A DNA stretch of 40,986 nucleotides from Rikenellaceae bacterium (GCA_031256675.1 JAIRQC010000108.1:1-40986), one strand, 5' to 3'. Numbered from the stretch's first letter, positions 7,409 through 16,805 are shown. Program-made: numbers and translations. The notes: generated by a model not told the origin, from the letters alone.

Positions 7409-9520
7409 ATGTTAAAAAGAAATTTTTGGATCCTTGCGGCCGGCATTGCCATACTTGCCGGCTGCAAGAAAGAGCCGGCAAGTCAATCGAACGGCAGACT
7501 GCGGCTCGATCCGTATGAGTTTGTTGTCGAGGGCGACAGCGCGGCAACGATGAAGCTGATCATAAGTTGCGACGGGGAGTGGCAGGTTCACCCCGACAAC
7601 GACTGGATCACCGTGTCGCCCGACAGTGGTAGCGGCAACAGCGAGGTCACGGTGACCATCGCTCAGAACAACGACGACGACGAGGAGGACAGAACGGGCG
7701 AGATTACGGTAAATTCCGGCAAAAAACGCACCAGGGCTACCGTCACGCAGGGCAAGAGGCTCAACATCATCGTGAAGGACAATACCGGAACGGAGTCGGA
7801 CAGAATCAGTGTCAGCGATTACATCATTGGCGACGAGACGAGTTTTTCGGTAAAGTCCGTTCAGGCATTTACCATTGAGTCGAATGCGACCTGGTTCACT
7901 TTATCGCCGCGCGGCGGCGGGGCTGGCTCTACGGTCAGGATCACTCTGAATGCTGTTGCCAACTCTCAGACTTCGGCCCGCGAGGACAAACTGTTCATCA
8001 AGACGGCAACCCGCACCAAAGAGGTTACGGTAAGGCAGAACTACAACAGCAGCCTGCTGAACCGTTTCTTCGGCTATTCGGACGCGATGAACTCGGTCAG
8101 TTTGTCGGACAGGGGCGGCGCCCGCTTTTTGCGCTGGTTCGCCGGCGGTAGCGTCTCGTGGACGGTTACGGCGAGCGATTCGTGGCTGCATGTCGACAAG
8201 ACCAGCGGCATGGGACAGCAGTTGCTGAACGTGTCGGCAGATCCGAACACTACCGGCGGCGTGCGGACGGGTACGCTCACGTTCAACTCCGTTCCGGCAG
8301 GGAAGACGCAGACAGTTACCGTTCGCCAGAACTGGGACAGCAACGCCCACAGCGTCGACCCCAATCTCAGCATCACCACCTCCAGCGACTACTGGCAGGA
8401 CGGCGAGGTGCTGGTGTTCAAAAAACATACCATAGGCAAGGGGATTCCGGTGGTGATTGCCGGCGACGGGTTCGACAGGGAGGCTCTGCGCAAGGGCAAC
8501 GACTTCAGGAACGGCGGCGGCTGGTGGGAAGAGACGGCAACCGTGGCAGCCAGGACTTTCTTTGCCAACGAGGTGATCTGCGATATGAAAGAGTACTTCG
8601 ACGTACTTATCCTGATGAGCGAGTCGCCCGAGTTCAGCGTTAACTATCCCGGACGCTCCAACTACGCGCCGACGGTAACGAGGTTCGACACTTACGGCGC
8701 GGGAGAGAATACGGGCGCCGTTATAACCGCTGCCATAAATGCTGCCAGCCGGATGTACAAGGTATGGAGGGACAACGGCGAGCCGGTGCACACCGACGCC
8801 GACATAAAGAGCAGGTCGGGCACATGCAGCTGGGGCCCCGGCGGCAATCGAAACTGGGGCGGCGACGGCGGCGGGCTTGTCCGCGTAATGTTCTTTGCCA
8901 ACGGCCCATACCCGGGCAATGCCTCCAATCCCCTGTCCCGAGGCGCAATTAATGAGGCAGACCACGGCTATTGGACAATTCACGAATTCACCGGCCACTC
9001 GTTCCTTGACCTGCCCGACATGTACGGCGTAGGCAGCGGTTACGAACCTACCGATGTGTTGAAAGCCGATATAGACGAGAAGCACTCCCGCGGGTTCAAC
9101 TGGTGGGTGGACTACCGGCCCAGGGAACAGGTGATCTGGAAAGATTTTCTTCCGGGCGGCAGCAAAAGCGATCCGGCATACATTGCGGAGGGAATCGGCT
9201 ACTACGCCACCTCAATGCAGGGCCATATATTTGGCCGTAGCCTGTGGGGGCCCAACGAGAGAACCTGCATGAGGGAGGGCGGATACATGAATTATGACTT
9301 CGGGTCGAGGTATCAGGCGTGGAACACGATCCTGCTGCGCTCGGGCCAGATGGCCGACTACAACGACATCGACAAGTTCCGCACGTTCGACCTCGCCCGC
9401 ACCAAAGGCGGTGGCCCGTATGTGGAGAGGACGTGGAAGGAGTATGACGGGCGTACTTTGTCGCAAACACGCAATGGCGACTACGAGACGTTCTGGAACC
9501 TGCTCTGGCCGACATATTAG
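7409..9520 (+). CDS. Surface lipoprotein with three BACON-type domains and an M64-like metallopeptidase domain (copy 2)
   Basis: A 703-residue paralogue of the protein at 3864. The leader differs from copy 1 and ends in ILAGC (Cys19). The BACON-like stalk at 29-310 is nearly the same as in copy 1. The M64-like domain follows (GIPVVIAGDGFDRE near 350, HEFTGHSFLDLPDMY at 525-539). It shares with copy 1 the HExxGH core and the change of the conserved DEY to DMY. Outside the motifs, the catalytic domains are only moderately alike, so the two probably have different specificities. It starts 20 bases after the fimbrillin-FISUMP gene. A strong hairpin follows right after the stop codon. Fold assignment is fairly secure; activity and substrate are inferred. 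Confidence 0.85.
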   Translation: MLKRNFWILAAGIAILAGCKKEPASQSNGRLRLDPYEFVVEGDSAATMKLIISCDGEWQVHPDNDWITVSPDSGSGNSEVTVTIAQNNDDDEEDRTGEITVNSGKKRTRATVTQGKRLNIIVKDNTGTESDRISVSDYIIGDETSFSVKSVQAFTIESNATWFTLSPRGGGAGSTVRITLNAVANSQTSAREDKLFIKTATRTKEVTVRQNYNSSLLNRFFGYSDAMNSVSLSDRGGARFLRWFAGGSVSWTVTASDSWLHVDKTSGMGQQLLNVSADPNTTGGVRTGTLTFNSVPAGKTQTVTVRQNWDSNAHSVDPNLSITTSSDYWQDGEVLVFKKHTIGKGIPVVIAGDGFDREALRKGNDFRNGGGWWEETATVAARTFFANEVICDMKEYFDVLILMSESPEFSVNYPGRSNYAPTVTRFDTYGAGENTGAVITAAINAASRMYKVWRDNGEPVHTDADIKSRSGTCSWGPGGNRNWGGDGGGLVRVMFFANGPYPGNASNPLSRGAINEADHGYWTIHEFTGHSFLDLPDMYGVGSGYEPTDVLKADIDEKHSRGFNWWVDYRPREQVIWKDFLPGGSKSDPAYIAEGIGYYATSMQGHIFGRSLWGPNERTCMREGGYMNYDFGSRYQAWNTILLRSGQMADYNDIDKFRTFDLARTKGGGPYVERTWKEYDGRTLSQTRNGDYETFWNLLWPTY
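7493..8482 (+). repeat. Direct repeat copy B: BACON stalk shared with 3948-4934
   Basis: The counterpart of 3948-4934, with only a few codons of net length difference. Both the leader peptide before it and the catalytic domain after it are much less similar between the two genes. This points to recent gene conversion or a domain-swap duplication. Confidence 0.8.
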
Positions 9521-9524
9521 CATG

Positions 9525-9563
9525 ACATATGGCGGCCGTGCGGCGCGGGCGGCCGCCATATGT
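9525..9563 (+). terminator. Strong hairpin after the second M64-like gene
   Basis: ACATATGGCGGCCG at 9525-9538 pairs perfectly over 14 bases with CGGCCGCCATATGT at 9550-9563, with an 11-base loop. It starts 4 bases after the stop codon. There is no T-run, so it is either a leaky terminator or an element protecting the 3' end of the upstream message. Confidence 0.6.
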
Positions 9564-9631
9564 TAAAGGAATGGATGTAGCGCAACGTTACAGCATATTA
9601 ACCCAAGTTTAACTTAAAAAAACAAGTAATT

Positions 9632-10540
9632 ATGAAACGGATTTTTTCAGTGGCAGCAGTATCGCTGCTTGCAGGGCTGGCGCTCAGCGCTTGCAAGAAG
9701 TCGGGTTCCGGCGGGATCTCGGCTGAGATTACACACGACTACGCTGCGACCAACAAGGTAGCGTGGTCAGGGGAACAGATTACTTTAAGGATCACAAGCG
9801 ACAACGACGACGCGACATGGGTACTGTCGTCGGAGGCGGACTGGCTCTCGTTTTCTCCGCGCCAAAGCTGGGGCAACAAAACGGTCAAAATGACGGTTGC
9901 ACCCAACCCCATCGACCAGGACCGTACGGCTACCGTGAGATTCTACGTCGAAGAGAACGGCTCGATCGAACAGACTTTCACCGTGACACAAGCAGCCAAG
10001 GATCCCGACATTCACAATCCGGAGATCACAGGCACTTTCTCCAGCAAACTGGTATATGTCCATATGGGCTGGGGTATCGTGCCGGCGATGTACCTTAAAC
10101 TTCCAGTATTTGAAGACGGCGTACTTAAAGTGGTATGCGAAGGTTCCGGCGCCCATACTTTCCTGTGCGAGAGGGAACCCGGTTACAAGAATTCTCCTGA
10201 CGGAAGCTATGAGGTAGAACCGGCAGATGATGGCGGAGCCTATGCAATGGTAGTGCAGGAAGGACGCGGCGGCGGCATCAATCAATTTAACGTGCCCGAA
10301 GGCCGCAATGAAGACGGCACTCCGATGCTATTCTCGAAAGCAGGCGATGTTCCCCCCGATTTGTATGACCCGACTACCGAACGCACCCTGAAAATACGTC
10401 TGAGCGGCGCGCCGAACAAGTATTACTGGCTTGTATGGACCATACAGTCCAACCTTGCGCAATTTACTGAAGACGGTAATTTCGATATAGGTATAAAGGT
10501 TGATTTCTGGGCCGGTGTAGACGACGAGCCCAATCCGTAA
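9632..10540 (+). CDS. Lipoprotein with one BACON-type domain and an unassigned C-terminal domain
   Basis: A 302-residue lipoprotein; the leader ends in LALSAC (Cys21). Residues about 30-130 form a BACON-like domain (ATWVLSSEADWLSFSPR, ending FTVTQAAKD). The remaining 170 residues, beginning at NPEITGTFSSKL, match no family I recognise; they are rich in Tyr, Trp and Gly and contain a short VQEGRGGGINQFN stretch. There is no metallopeptidase motif, so this is not a truncated M64 copy. It lies between the second M64-like gene and susC, with a strong hairpin on each side. By position it could be a surface glycan- or protein-binding accessory of the SusCD pair; this is inference. Confidence 0.75.
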   Translation: MKRIFSVAAVSLLAGLALSACKKSGSGGISAEITHDYAATNKVAWSGEQITLRITSDNDDATWVLSSEADWLSFSPRQSWGNKTVKMTVAPNPIDQDRTATVRFYVEENGSIEQTFTVTQAAKDPDIHNPEITGTFSSKLVYVHMGWGIVPAMYLKLPVFEDGVLKVVCEGSGAHTFLCEREPGYKNSPDGSYEVEPADDGGAYAMVVQEGRGGGINQFNVPEGRNEDGTPMLFSKAGDVPPDLYDPTTERTLKIRLSGAPNKYYWLVWTIQSNLAQFTEDGNFDIGIKVDFWAGVDDEPNP

Positions 10541-10548
10541 ACCGCTTG

Positions 10549-10590
10549 TGATAAACGGCAGGCAGAGTGCATGCTCTGCCTGCCTTATCA
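10549..10590 (+). terminator. Strong hairpin upstream of susC
   Basis: GGCAGGCAGAG at 10557-10567 pairs perfectly over 11 bases with CTCTGCCTGCC at 10574-10584. TGATAA (10549-10554) and TTATCA (10585-10590) extend the stem after a 2-base bulge. It starts 8 bases after the stop of the BACON lipoprotein and has no T-run. It may separate that gene from susC or set a different message level for each. Confidence 0.6.
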
Positions 10591-10642
10591 AACACGATAG
10601 GAGATTTGTCGTCATGAGATAATATTAAACCATGAAACAGAA

Positions 10643-13636
10643 ATGATTTCATTGAGAAAAACAATAAAAGCAGCGTGTCGGGCGTCTCTTGCCGGGCTGT
10701 TCTGCCTGCTGTCGTCGGGCTTGTCGGCGCAAAGCCTGACCGTATCCGGCAAGGTGACCGGCAGCACGGGCGAATCGCTGGCAGGAGTGAGCGTCAGAGT
10801 GAAAGGGACGAATATCGGCACGACGACCAACGCGGCGGGCGAGTATGCCATTCAGGCCCCCTCGACGGCCACATTGAGGTTCGCCGTTATCGGCATGGCC
10901 GGACAGGAGGTGGCCATTGCCGGAAAAACCCGTATCGACGTAACGATGAAGGAGGCCGAAACAGACATCGAAACTGTGACCGTGCAGGTGGGTTACGGCT
11001 CGATGGAGAAGAAGATGCTCACCAGCGCGGTAACCTCCATCGCCGCCGGCGACCTGGTGCAGGGCGTTGGCGGGGCGACGGTTGCCAACGCGCTGAAAGG
11101 CAAGGTGGGCAACCTGGTCGTTGCAGCCACCGACAGCCCTAACGCAGACCAGACATTGCAGTTCCGAGGCATGGCCTCCCTCAATGCGTCGAAAGACCCG
11201 CTGGTCGTGATAGACGGAATGCCCGGCGGCGACATCCGCTCGATCGTTCAGGAGGACATTCAGTCGATAGACATCCTGAAAGACGCCTCGGCAGGAGCCA
11301 TATACGGTACGCGGGCCACAGGCGGCGTGATACTCATCACCACCAAACGCGGCCAAGACGGCAAATTGCGCGTAAGCTACACGGGCGAGGCAACCTACAA
11401 ACAGAACTACAGCAGGCCCGAGTTGATGTCGCTGAAAGAATTCAAAAGGGCCTATCCCGCGACGCTAAATTTCGGAGGAAATACCGACTGGTGGGAAGAA
11501 GCGCTGACCGACAGCCCCATATCGAACCGTCACCTGCTCACGGTGCAGGGCGGCAGCGAGTATGCCCGCATCTACGCCAACGTCATGTACGACAACAACA
11601 ACGGCATCATGCGCGGCGACAAGCGAAAGGATTACGGCGGCCGTATCAATGCCAATTTCAAGATGCTCGACGGCTGGGTAGAGCTGAACACGCATGTCGA
11701 CTACCGACAGGCCAACCGCGACAAGTCGTTTGTCTCCATGCCCTCCATCCTGAACCTGAACCCGAGCCGCAGCGCCTATGATCCGACAGGGCCCAAAGGG
11801 TGGAACATCTGGGTGGAAGACGACCAGGGACAGAACGTCATTGGCGACGCGGCGCTCAAAACGGACAACGTGCTCGACAAGTGGTTCCGTCCCGACGCCG
11901 AACTGAAATTCAACATCCTGCCGATCAAGGGACTGTCGCTGACCGTTTCGGGCGGCTACGAGAACCGTCAGGCCGAGACCTACAAGTTTACCTCGCGAAA
12001 CACCACGGATATGCAGCGGAACAAACAGGGCGGCGAAGCGACATTGAGGTTCGACAAGACGGACAACCTCAACAGCGACAGCTATCTGTCGTACAGCTGT
12101 TCGTTCGGCAATCATTCGTTCGATGCGGTGGCCGGTTACAGCTATTATAGCCACAACTCGCAATATTTCGAGATGTACAACAAAAATTTCCCTATCGATG
12201 ACACCAAATATTGGGACATGGAAAAGGGAACTTTCCTCAAAGAGGGCGATGCGACGATGAAATCGGGGAAAAGTCCCTCCGAGAAGCTCTCCGCCTATTT
12301 CGGCCGCATGAACTACAACTGGCAGGGACGCTATATGGCTTCGGCCTCGTTCCGTCGCGAGGGAAGCTCGAAATTCGGACGCAACAACCGCTACGGCAAC
12401 TTCTGGGCCCTGTCAGCCGGCTGGCGCATCTCGGACGAGGAGTTCATGAAGCCGGTCAAGTGGATGAGCGATTTGAAACTCAGGGCAGGGTATGGCGAGA
12501 CGGGCAACGAGGGCTTCAACGCCACCTATGCCAATCTCATGTACGGTTCCGACCTGTTCTGGATGACGCCATCCACCACTAACCCCAAAGACTATGAGTG
12601 GACGGTAGGATACGGCGTAGGAGGGCACACGCCCAATCCCGACCTGAAATGGGAGGAGAAGCACGAGTGGAACATCGGCCTCGACTATGCGCTGTTCGAC
12701 AGCCGGCTCTTCGGCAAACTGGACATATACCAGCGCAATGTCATCGGCCTGATCAATGAAACCAAAGTGCCGTCGCCACCGAATCTCGTCCCCAAGATGT
12801 ACAAAAATATCGGCGACCTGAGAAACGTCGGCTTCGAGTTCGAGATAGGCGGGAAGATCGTACAGTCGAGAAACTGGGACTACGAAACCTCGATCAACCT
12901 GAGCCACAACACTACCACCGTCGGCAAGGTCATCGAAGGTATGAACCTGACAGAAGGTTTTATCAACCGGCAATACGTACACCGTTTCGAGATGGGACGC
13001 CAGGTGGGCGAATTCTGGGTGCACGAGCATGCAGGGTTCGTGCCGAGCATCTATGTTGACGGCATGTACGATTTCGGGGCTTATACCGGCGACGGTACCA
13101 TCGTCTCTTCAAACGGACGGCTGACCGAGGACGGAAAGAAATTTGTCGGCAACTACACCCCGACGGTCATGGCCGGATGGACGCACTCGCTGCGCTACAA
13201 ACGGTTGCAATTTAGCGCTACGCTGACCAGCTGGATCGATTTCGACATCTTCAATTCGGTGCAACTCTACAACGGCTACCGCAGCTATACGGCAGACACC
13301 CAGAAAAACGGGCCCAACAGGCTGGCGTCGTCAATGTCGAAAAAGAACAGGTACATCATGATTTCCGACATGCCGGTGACGGACTATTTCATTGAGGACG
13401 GCACATTCCTGAAGATACAAAACGTCAGCCTCAGCTACACGCTTCCCCTGAGACAGTTTGTAAAGGAGATCGAGAATGTGCGCGTCTATCTGACGGTGAA
13501 CAATCTCTATACCTTTACGAAATATTCGGGAGTAAACCCCGAGGTGAATATTACCGGCTGGCAAAACGGTATAGAGGTCATCGATATTTATCCGCCGACC
13601 AGAAGCTGGGCGTTGGGCGTGACATTTAATTTCTAA
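10643..13636 (+). CDS. susC: SusC/RagA-type TonB-dependent outer-membrane transporter
   Basis: A 997-residue outer-membrane importer for oligosaccharides or glycopeptides, energised by TonB-ExbBD. It has a signal peptide ending GLSAQ, then a carboxypeptidase-regulatory-like domain (about 32-110, GKVTGSTGESLAGVSVRVKG...). Next come the SusC-type plug with VQVGYGSMEKK, VVIDGMPGGDI and the IDILKDASAGAIYGTRATGGVILITTK segment, and a beta-barrel ending in Phe (LGVTFNF). Length is typical of the family. The ATG at 10632 meets a stop after four codons, so 10643 is the start. The susD gene follows 12 bases later. The symbol denotes family role only; the substrate is not shown by the sequence. Confidence 0.96.
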   Translation: MISLRKTIKAACRASLAGLFCLLSSGLSAQSLTVSGKVTGSTGESLAGVSVRVKGTNIGTTTNAAGEYAIQAPSTATLRFAVIGMAGQEVAIAGKTRIDVTMKEAETDIETVTVQVGYGSMEKKMLTSAVTSIAAGDLVQGVGGATVANALKGKVGNLVVAATDSPNADQTLQFRGMASLNASKDPLVVIDGMPGGDIRSIVQEDIQSIDILKDASAGAIYGTRATGGVILITTKRGQDGKLRVSYTGEATYKQNYSRPELMSLKEFKRAYPATLNFGGNTDWWEEALTDSPISNRHLLTVQGGSEYARIYANVMYDNNNGIMRGDKRKDYGGRINANFKMLDGWVELNTHVDYRQANRDKSFVSMPSILNLNPSRSAYDPTGPKGWNIWVEDDQGQNVIGDAALKTDNVLDKWFRPDAELKFNILPIKGLSLTVSGGYENRQAETYKFTSRNTTDMQRNKQGGEATLRFDKTDNLNSDSYLSYSCSFGNHSFDAVAGYSYYSHNSQYFEMYNKNFPIDDTKYWDMEKGTFLKEGDATMKSGKSPSEKLSAYFGRMNYNWQGRYMASASFRREGSSKFGRNNRYGNFWALSAGWRISDEEFMKPVKWMSDLKLRAGYGETGNEGFNATYANLMYGSDLFWMTPSTTNPKDYEWTVGYGVGGHTPNPDLKWEEKHEWNIGLDYALFDSRLFGKLDIYQRNVIGLINETKVPSPPNLVPKMYKNIGDLRNVGFEFEIGGKIVQSRNWDYETSINLSHNTTTVGKVIEGMNLTEGFINRQYVHRFEMGRQVGEFWVHEHAGFVPSIYVDGMYDFGAYTGDGTIVSSNGRLTEDGKKFVGNYTPTVMAGWTHSLRYKRLQFSATLTSWIDFDIFNSVQLYNGYRSYTADTQKNGPNRLASSMSKKNRYIMISDMPVTDYFIEDGTFLKIQNVSLSYTLPLRQFVKEIENVRVYLTVNNLYTFTKYSGVNPEVNITGWQNGIEVIDIYPPTRSWALGVTFNF

Positions 13637-13648
13637 CGAACAGATCAC

Positions 13649-15529
13649 ATGAAAAAGATCAAAGTATCGACTTTCCTCTTCGGCGCCGCACTGTCGGCGC
13701 TGTGCGGATGCAACATCGATCCGGAATACCACAAAGAGGTGGATCCCAATACGTTTTTCGATTCGCCGGAGAAAGTGTACATGCGCCTTACGCCAGCCTA
13801 CATCCATTATACCTATAATGAGGCTGAAGGGATCGAACGTACCGACTGGGCGAGGTTGCAGGAGTTCGTCACCGACGAAATTTTCATGCCTACGCGCGAC
13901 GGCGGCCACTGGGGCGACGGCGGCATCTACCTCGACATGTACGGGCACAACTTCAGTCCCGTGACCACCTACGGTCTGAACGGGGCTTGGGAAGCTGTCG
14001 GGCAGGGGGTAGCGAAGACGTGGTCCGTGAAGGAGGATATTGCGCGGTTTGCGGATTTCAACAAGCTGTTCCCCAACAATCCGGACAGCGTGCGCAAATC
14101 GATCTATGCCCAGTGCGACGTCCTGGTGGCGGCATGTTATCTGCGCGGCCTCGACTTCTTCGGCGGCATGCCCATCTGCCGCGACAACAAGAGGCCGCAG
14201 GGGGCGCGGGCTACTTCGCTCGAACTGTTCAACTACATCGACTCGCTGCTGATAAGCGCAAGGCCCAACCTGCTGAAAAAGGCTGAATTAGGCGCTTTAA
14301 GCACCGGTAATGTTGATCAGGCTATTGCCGCCTCCCTGCGGGCCAGGCTCTACTTCAATGCCGAAGCGTATATCGGACAGAACAGGTATGCCGAGTGCGC
14401 CATGATCTGCGATTCGATAATACGCGGCGATTTCGGCCCGTATGCACTGGCCTCGGATTTTACCAAAATCTTCGGATGGGGCAACGAAACATCCGACGAA
14501 ACAATATGGAACGTTCCGAGCAGCAAGACCCGTCGAAGCGTGGAGGCTGGCAATTACGATTGGTCGACGCACTACAATCAGCGTGTAGCGTTCGGCAACA
14601 TGAAGCTGGGAGCGCCCCAAAACGGTTTCTGCCTCACCCCGTCGCTCAGCCACGACAGCATGAGCCTCAATGCCCTCGACATCTACGACTCGAATATAGA
14701 CGGTTGCAAGGGTAAGAGTACGACGACATACCGTCTGGGCAGTCCGTTCAGCAAATTCCATAAGGATGATGTGCGCAAGAAGCAGTATGTCTACACGGGC
14801 GGCGGCACATACAAGGGAATGTTCCTCGTCGGCCCGCAACTCAGCGCAAATGGCGACAGTTGCAGATGTTCGCAAACCTATCCGGGCGAGTTGGTGTCGT
14901 ATGTCGATCAGAATGCAAGTCTGTACAACAAACGTGTAGGCAAGAACGAAGGCGGCATGTTGATCAAAATCGGCAGGTATCGCACGGACAAGGAGGGCAA
15001 AAACCTGAGGGTTTATATCGACACCATCTATTACAAGGCCGACAAGCCGGTTAACGACGGATTTCGGTATGCGGAGGAGAATTCGGGCGTGCGCCTGTTG
15101 AAGTTCCAACCGGTGCCCACCGAGGCCGAGGATTACCTGCGCTTTGACCCCGACGTGCCCCTTATCCGTCTGTCCGAGATCTACTACATGCTGGCCGAGT
15201 GCAAATTGCGCGCCGGCGACAAGGGCGGCGCCGCGCAATTGATCAACCAGGTGAAAACACGCTATTTCCCCGGCATAACCCCCGGCGAGTGGGAGGTTCA
15301 GCCGGGCGACCTCGACGACACGGGCTATCGCATGCTCGACGAATGGATGGTGGAGTTCCTCGGCGAGAAACGCCGCCGCACCGATCTGGTGCGCTGGGGC
15401 AAGTTCCACTCCGAGGCATGGTTCGACCATACGCCGAAAGGAGACCCGAACTACAATCGCTATCCGGTGCCGATTGAAGCTCGAAATGCAAATCTTTTGC
15501 TGGACCAGAATCCGGGATACGGATATTAA
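13649..15529 (+). CDS. susD: SusD/RagB-type surface substrate-binding lipoprotein
   Basis: A 626-residue lipoprotein, partner of SusC, forming the lid of the outer-membrane import complex. The lipobox ends at Cys21 (ALCGC), followed by NIDPE. The N-terminal DPNTFFDSPEKV segment, the tetratricopeptide-like helical middle and the C-terminal RLSEIYYMLAECKLRAG...EFLGEKRRRTDLVRWGKF block are hallmarks of the family. The protein ends with LLLDQNPGYGY, the usual SusD end. It is somewhat longer than many SusD proteins because of central insertions around residues 370-460. It is transcribed with susC and followed after 22 bases by the second fimbrillin-FISUMP gene. Confidence 0.95.
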   Translation: MKKIKVSTFLFGAALSALCGCNIDPEYHKEVDPNTFFDSPEKVYMRLTPAYIHYTYNEAEGIERTDWARLQEFVTDEIFMPTRDGGHWGDGGIYLDMYGHNFSPVTTYGLNGAWEAVGQGVAKTWSVKEDIARFADFNKLFPNNPDSVRKSIYAQCDVLVAACYLRGLDFFGGMPICRDNKRPQGARATSLELFNYIDSLLISARPNLLKKAELGALSTGNVDQAIAASLRARLYFNAEAYIGQNRYAECAMICDSIIRGDFGPYALASDFTKIFGWGNETSDETIWNVPSSKTRRSVEAGNYDWSTHYNQRVAFGNMKLGAPQNGFCLTPSLSHDSMSLNALDIYDSNIDGCKGKSTTTYRLGSPFSKFHKDDVRKKQYVYTGGGTYKGMFLVGPQLSANGDSCRCSQTYPGELVSYVDQNASLYNKRVGKNEGGMLIKIGRYRTDKEGKNLRVYIDTIYYKADKPVNDGFRYAEENSGVRLLKFQPVPTEAEDYLRFDPDVPLIRLSEIYYMLAECKLRAGDKGGAAQLINQVKTRYFPGITPGEWEVQPGDLDDTGYRMLDEWMVEFLGEKRRRTDLVRWGKFHSEAWFDHTPKGDPNYNRYPVPIEARNANLLLDQNPGYGY

Positions 15530-15551
15530 TAAACCTCAAAAAATTTCAATT

Positions 15552-16805
15552 ATGAAAAACAATTTAAGATTGTTTTCACTCCTGATGATCGGCGCATCGG
15601 CGACCGTCGTCGGTTGCAAGAACAAAAACAATGATGATCCCGCAAAGGGGAGAACTGCCGTGACGCTGACCTCGAGCATCGACTCGCGTGTGGCGAACAA
15701 CGCATGGGAGACCGCCGACAAGATTGGGTTCTTTCTGGTTGGGGACGATGCGGCGGCCAATGTCGAACTGACCCCCCAGAGCGACAACAGCCTTACCTTT
15801 GCCTCGCCGGTGTACTATCCCACAACGGGCAATGTCGACCTTGTTGCCTACTATCCCTACACGGCGGGCACGACCTACGCCGGCGGGCTTGCCGTCACGA
15901 CAGGCGACCAGTCGGCAGGGCTTGCACAGGAGGTGCTGTATGCCAAAAAGGCCGATCAGGCTGCTTCGACGACTCCCGTCGCGTTGGAGTTCTCGTATGC
16001 TCTGGCGCGTCTTGAGATCACGGTGGATGTGCAGGATCCGGGTATTGATCTTGACGACCTGACCCTTAGCCTGAATGACGCCAAGACTGCCGGCACGCTC
16101 AACCTTTCGACCGGAGCGATTACCCCTTCGGGGCAACCGACGCCATCCATCCTGCTGCACAAAAAAGAGGTCAACGGCAGCAATGTGATTTTCGAAGCGC
16201 TTGTTGTGCCTCAGAATGCAGACGGCCTGTCGTTTGTCGCCGCCGAGGCTGGCGTCGATAAGGTTGCCGAAAGCCTGACTGCGCCGACCAGTTTCGCGGC
16301 AGGCGCAACCTATACCAAAACCCTGACCATCCTTGCCCCGCCCGCTCCGGATTATATCCCTGTCAACGGAGTCAAGTGGGCCAAAGCCAACCTGTCGGCT
16401 CTTGGAACATTTGCCGCAACAGGCTATGAGGCAGGAGAATTTTTCTATCCGGATGGCGGGGGCACCCCCAGTGAGCCCAATTTCATTTCCTATTCTTCGG
16501 ATCCCTGCCCCAGCGGTTGGCATATTGCAAAACTTGCCGAGTGGTACACTCTGTTTATCACGGGTGTAACCAACCGTTCGTATAAACAAGTGTACGGGAG
16601 CGGTTCTGTGTGGAGCCCTACGCAAGCAAACGCAACCCTCGATGTCGACTCGTGGGAAAGTCTGCTGATTCTCCCCGAAGGCAATTACAGGACAACAGAC
16701 GGTTCCAACATGTTTGCGCTTAACACTCCCGAATCATGGAGCCCTCCGGGGTGGCAAGAGTGGGGCGATAATTGGGCCGGACTTGTCCGTTGCGTGAAAG
16801 ACTAA
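15552..16805 (+). CDS. Fimbrillin-like lipoprotein with a C-terminal FISUMP domain (copy 2)
   Basis: A 417-residue lipoprotein whose lipobox ends at Cys22 (TVVGC). The frame is open upstream to 15474, but that part overlaps susD and lacks a signal; ATG 15552 gives MKNNLRLFSLLMIG, a normal lipoprotein leader after an AT-rich spacer. Residues about 35-280 are fimbrillin-like (SRVANNAWETADKIGFFL, VYYPTTGNVDLVAYYPY). From 285 the FISUMP domain follows (NGVKWAKANL, DPCPSGWHIAKLAEW, end VRCVKD). Architecture and the last residues match the protein at 6126. It occupies the place directly after susD where surface glycan-binding (SusE-like) proteins usually lie, so a ligand-binding role is likely but unproven. 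A terminator hairpin closes the block. Confidence 0.85.
   Translation: MKNNLRLFSLLMIGASATVVGCKNKNNDDPAKGRTAVTLTSSIDSRVANNAWETADKIGFFLVGDDAAANVELTPQSDNSLTFASPVYYPTTGNVDLVAYYPYTAGTTYAGGLAVTTGDQSAGLAQEVLYAKKADQAASTTPVALEFSYALARLEITVDVQDPGIDLDDLTLSLNDAKTAGTLNLSTGAITPSGQPTPSILLHKKEVNGSNVIFEALVVPQNADGLSFVAAEAGVDKVAESLTAPTSFAAGATYTKTLTILAPPAPDYIPVNGVKWAKANLSALGTFAATGYEAGEFFYPDGGGTPSEPNFISYSSDPCPSGWHIAKLAEWYTLFITGVTNRSYKQVYGSGSVWSPTQANATLDVDSWESLLILPEGNYRTTDGSNMFALNTPESWSPPGWQEWGDNWAGLVRCVKD

Noticed and set aside
3864-9520. Tandem direct repeat as a sign of a CRISPR or integron array
   Set aside because: The repetition is entirely within coding sequence and is explained by paralogous BACON stalks.
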